Positions 4,271-6,044 of a stretch of DNA of 6,044 nucleotides are shown one piece after another. The first letter of the stretch is position 1, and the number at the start of each line of letters is the position of its first letter. The position numbers were made by a program, and so were the translations under genes. The notes beneath the pieces were generated by a model, which worked only from the letters and a program-made list of their open reading frames with translations, searched no databases and had not been told where the DNA came from. Source of the DNA: Pseudomonadota bacterium (GTDB lineage: Bacteria > Myxococcota_A > Polyangia > Polyangiales > Polyangiaceae); NCBI GenBank assembly GCA_003242355.1, contig QGUH01000259.1:1-6044 (forward strand). Direction: 5' to 3'.

Positions 4271-6034
4271 CTAACGAACGAGGGCCCACGCCAGGCGCGC
4301 GATATTCCGCGGCGTCGGGTCGGCCTGCAAGGCCGCGAGCGCGCAATCGAGCCGCGCATGCCGCCTTCGGCCCGGATTCCACGGAGGCTCCGGTTGGCCC
4401 ATCAGCGGCGCGCGCACGACGGTCTTCACCGCGCTCTGAAAGAGGAGCGCATTATGCCCCCAGCCCAGGCCCGATTGCGGATCGGCCAGCGTGCTGCCCG
4501 GAGCGCCACCCCAGGGCGCCGTTCCCATTCCGTAGCCGAATGCGGGCCACAGATTGATGCCCACGGTGCCGTACCGCAGCGCGCGGACGGCCCGCGCGAG
4601 CGCCCGATCGAGCGCCACGTCGCGCAGGTGCCGGTCCGGAACGATGACCGAAGCATTGAGCGTTCCCCAGAGCCGCTCGTTGACGAACGCCGGGCCCTGC
4701 TCGAGGAACTCGACGGGGTCCTTCGCATCGACCGGCACTTCGGTCAGGATGCAACAGAAGGGCTCGATGCCGAACAGCGGCGCATCGCTCTCCGGCGACA
4801 GCCCGGGAACGAAAGTCCAAGGCAGGTGCCCGTCACGCCGCTCACCGAAGAACTGGGCCCGACCCGGCTCGACGGTCGCGAGCAACCGGTCGTAAAGCGC
4901 GTGCGCTCCCGGATAGTACGCCAGGCGCGTGGGCGTTGCGCGGAGGAGCTGGGTGATCGCCGCGAGGAACGCGGCGCGTTGCGGCCATCCACGGGCCGTG
5001 ACGATCGTCCTCGGGGTCACGCAGTTGAACGAGGCGTTGTCGAGGAACATCCCCACGACGGTTCGGGCGGCGCGCTCGAGCTCCCGATCGGTGTAGTCGG
5101 CCGGGACGACGAGCACCGGGGTCACGTTGCCGAGCTCACTCGTGATGGGTTTCGTGACGAGGAGCCGGCCAGCGCGCCGGCGCTCCTCGCGCTCCTGGCC
5201 TTTCGGGCCCCAGATGATCGTGTCGTGCGTCTCCACCGAGCCCGTGATGTGGAGCGCGTCCACGGCGGGATGCCCGACGAGAAAGGCGCCGACGTCGGCT
5301 CCGCCGTAGGCGAACGCCAGGAATCCGCGCTCGACGAGCGGCGCGAAGGCCCGCTCGAAGAGAGGCCCGAGGTACGCGTTCGCGGGGCTCATCTTGAGCA
5401 GGCACACGCGCCCCTCCGCGAACGTCTGGTGCAGGACGTCGAGCACGGAGATGGAGCCGACGTTTCCCGCCCCGAGCACGAGCGCAACGCCGCTTTCTTT
5501 CGAGAGGCGCTGGTATGCTGCCGCTTGCTGCTCCGCGAGCCGGCTCGGATGGTCGCAATCCACCCACACGTCGCATTGCCAGGCGGGAAACGCGACGCGG
5601 TCGTAGCCGTCCCGCGGGCACACGGTGACGGCGAGCCCTCCGTGCGGCAGTGGCATCACCGCGCTCGCTTCGATGCGCGGCGCGCCGAGCCGCGCGATCT
5701 CCTCGAGCGTTTCCGCGAAGACGCGGATGGCGCGCACGGTGATCCCCGGCCCCGAAAGCCACTCCTCCCCCGCGTAGGCCGACGCGGGATCCACGCCGCG
5801 CGCCCGGCACCCGAGTTCCACCATCGCTGGCGAGAGCTCCCAGAAACGGGCCAACACCGCTCGGAGCAGCTCGGCCCGCGCCTGCGCCGAGAGCTTTCGA
5901 AAGCGCTCTGCGCCCTCCGACAACCGATCGAGAGCGGCCTCGAGCTCCTGCGGCTCGCTCGGGCGCGGTCGCACCGGAGCGTTCGCCGGCCACGGCTGCT
6001 CCGTCCCTCTCTGCTCGACGTCTGACGCTTGCAC
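4271..6034 (-). CDS. Divergent aldehyde dehydrogenase superfamily protein; true start may lie beyond the right edge
   Basis: Seen: 587 codons on the minus strand from a GTG at 6034 to TAG at 4271-4273. The motif order is that of the NAD(P)-dependent aldehyde dehydrogenase fold: Lys214 in LLKMSPANA (nucleotide-site Lys), ITGS at 263-266, Glu300 in ELGN, catalytic Cys338 in SFNC, Glu424 and Phe426 in GIEPF, and Asn494 in VGINLW followed by APWGG at 506-510. Known: these enzymes oxidise aldehydes to acids or acyl-CoA through a Cys thioester. Odd: the usual PWNxP segment with its catalytic Asn is not evident, a glycine-rich GAGNVGS lies at 188-194, the length exceeds the usual 480-500, and about 50 residues follow the fold. 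Inference: cytosolic oxidoreductase, or an acyl-CoA-reductase-like relative, with unknown substrate. Start: GGGGGA lies only 4 bases before the GTG and the frame stays open to the window edge, so an upstream start is possible. It appears monocistronic on its downstream side. Confidence 0.88.
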   Translation of the reverse strand: MQASDVEQRGTEQPWPANAPVRPRPSEPQELEAALDRLSEGAERFRKLSAQARAELLRAVLARFWELSPAMVELGCRARGVDPASAYAGEEWLSGPGITVRAIRVFAETLEEIARLGAPRIEASAVMPLPHGGLAVTVCPRDGYDRVAFPAWQCDVWVDCDHPSRLAEQQAAAYQRLSKESGVALVLGAGNVGSISVLDVLHQTFAEGRVCLLKMSPANAYLGPLFERAFAPLVERGFLAFAYGGADVGAFLVGHPAVDALHITGSVETHDTIIWGPKGQEREERRRAGRLLVTKPITSELGNVTPVLVVPADYTDRELERAARTVVGMFLDNASFNCVTPRTIVTARGWPQRAAFLAAITQLLRATPTRLAYYPGAHALYDRLLATVEPGRAQFFGERRDGHLPWTFVPGLSPESDAPLFGIEPFCCILTEVPVDAKDPVEFLEQGPAFVNERLWGTLNASVIVPDRHLRDVALDRALARAVRALRYGTVGINLWPAFGYGMGTAPWGGAPGSTLADPQSGLGWGHNALLFQSAVKTVVRAPLMGQPEPPWNPGRRRHARLDCALAALQADPTPRNIARLAWALVR

Positions 6035-6044
6035 GAAGTCCCCC

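Noticed and set aside
3606..4274. A 222-codon plus-strand open frame across the intergenic gap.
   Set aside because: It has no ribosome binding site and no domain, its translation is Arg- and Ser-rich, and it runs straight through the three-hairpin cluster, which is unlikely for a real gene.
3746..6025. A 759-codon plus-strand open frame rich in Arg, Glu and Pro.
   Set aside because: It lies opposite the aldehyde dehydrogenase gene, has low-complexity Arg-rich content and no recognisable domain, and persists because stop codons are rare opposite high-GC codons.

Overview
The window is GC-rich bacterial DNA with two genes, both on the minus strand and both touching a window edge, separated by about 1.4 kb of mostly non-coding DNA. 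The cysteine-rich DUF4215-type repeats (the myxo_disulf_rpt family of disulfide repeats), the high GC content and the strong G/C preference at third codon positions point to a myxobacterium (Myxococcota). That assignment is an inference; there is no rRNA or marker gene here to confirm it.

Layout from left to right on the + strand. (1) Positions 1-2864, minus strand: the N-terminal 954 codons of a very large secreted lipoprotein. It starts with a lipoprotein signal peptide (lipobox L-I-A-C, Cys24). It continues as 23 back-to-back four-cysteine repeats of the form CGDG...GEECDDGN...C...C (residues 40-919) and runs off the left edge in a non-repeat segment. (2) Positions 2865-2980: its 5' region, with a strong AGGAGG ribosome binding site, a small hairpin and a plausible but weak promoter. 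(3) Positions about 2980-4060: no gene I can support. It holds a weak small open frame (3040-3333), a 26-bp-spaced direct repeat (3584-3637) and a short palindrome. (4) Positions 4052-4155: three consecutive strong hairpins, the last a perfect 17-bp stem, which lie downstream of the second gene and probably end its transcription. (5) Positions 4271-6034 or beyond, minus strand: an aldehyde dehydrogenase superfamily enzyme of at least 587 residues. Its catalytic Cys, the Glu of the ELG motif and the nucleotide-site Lys are recognisable, but it is clearly divergent from canonical ALDHs.

The two genes point the same way but are separated by 1.4 kb and a hairpin cluster, so they look like independent transcription units. 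Nothing suggests they work together. Two very long plus-strand open frames, opposite the repeat gene and opposite the ALDH gene, are codon-bias shadows. I see no mobile element, tRNA, rRNA, CRISPR array or recognisable multi-gene system. The most distinctive object is the giant repeat lipoprotein, with its two repeat classes and one repeat carrying four extra cysteines.
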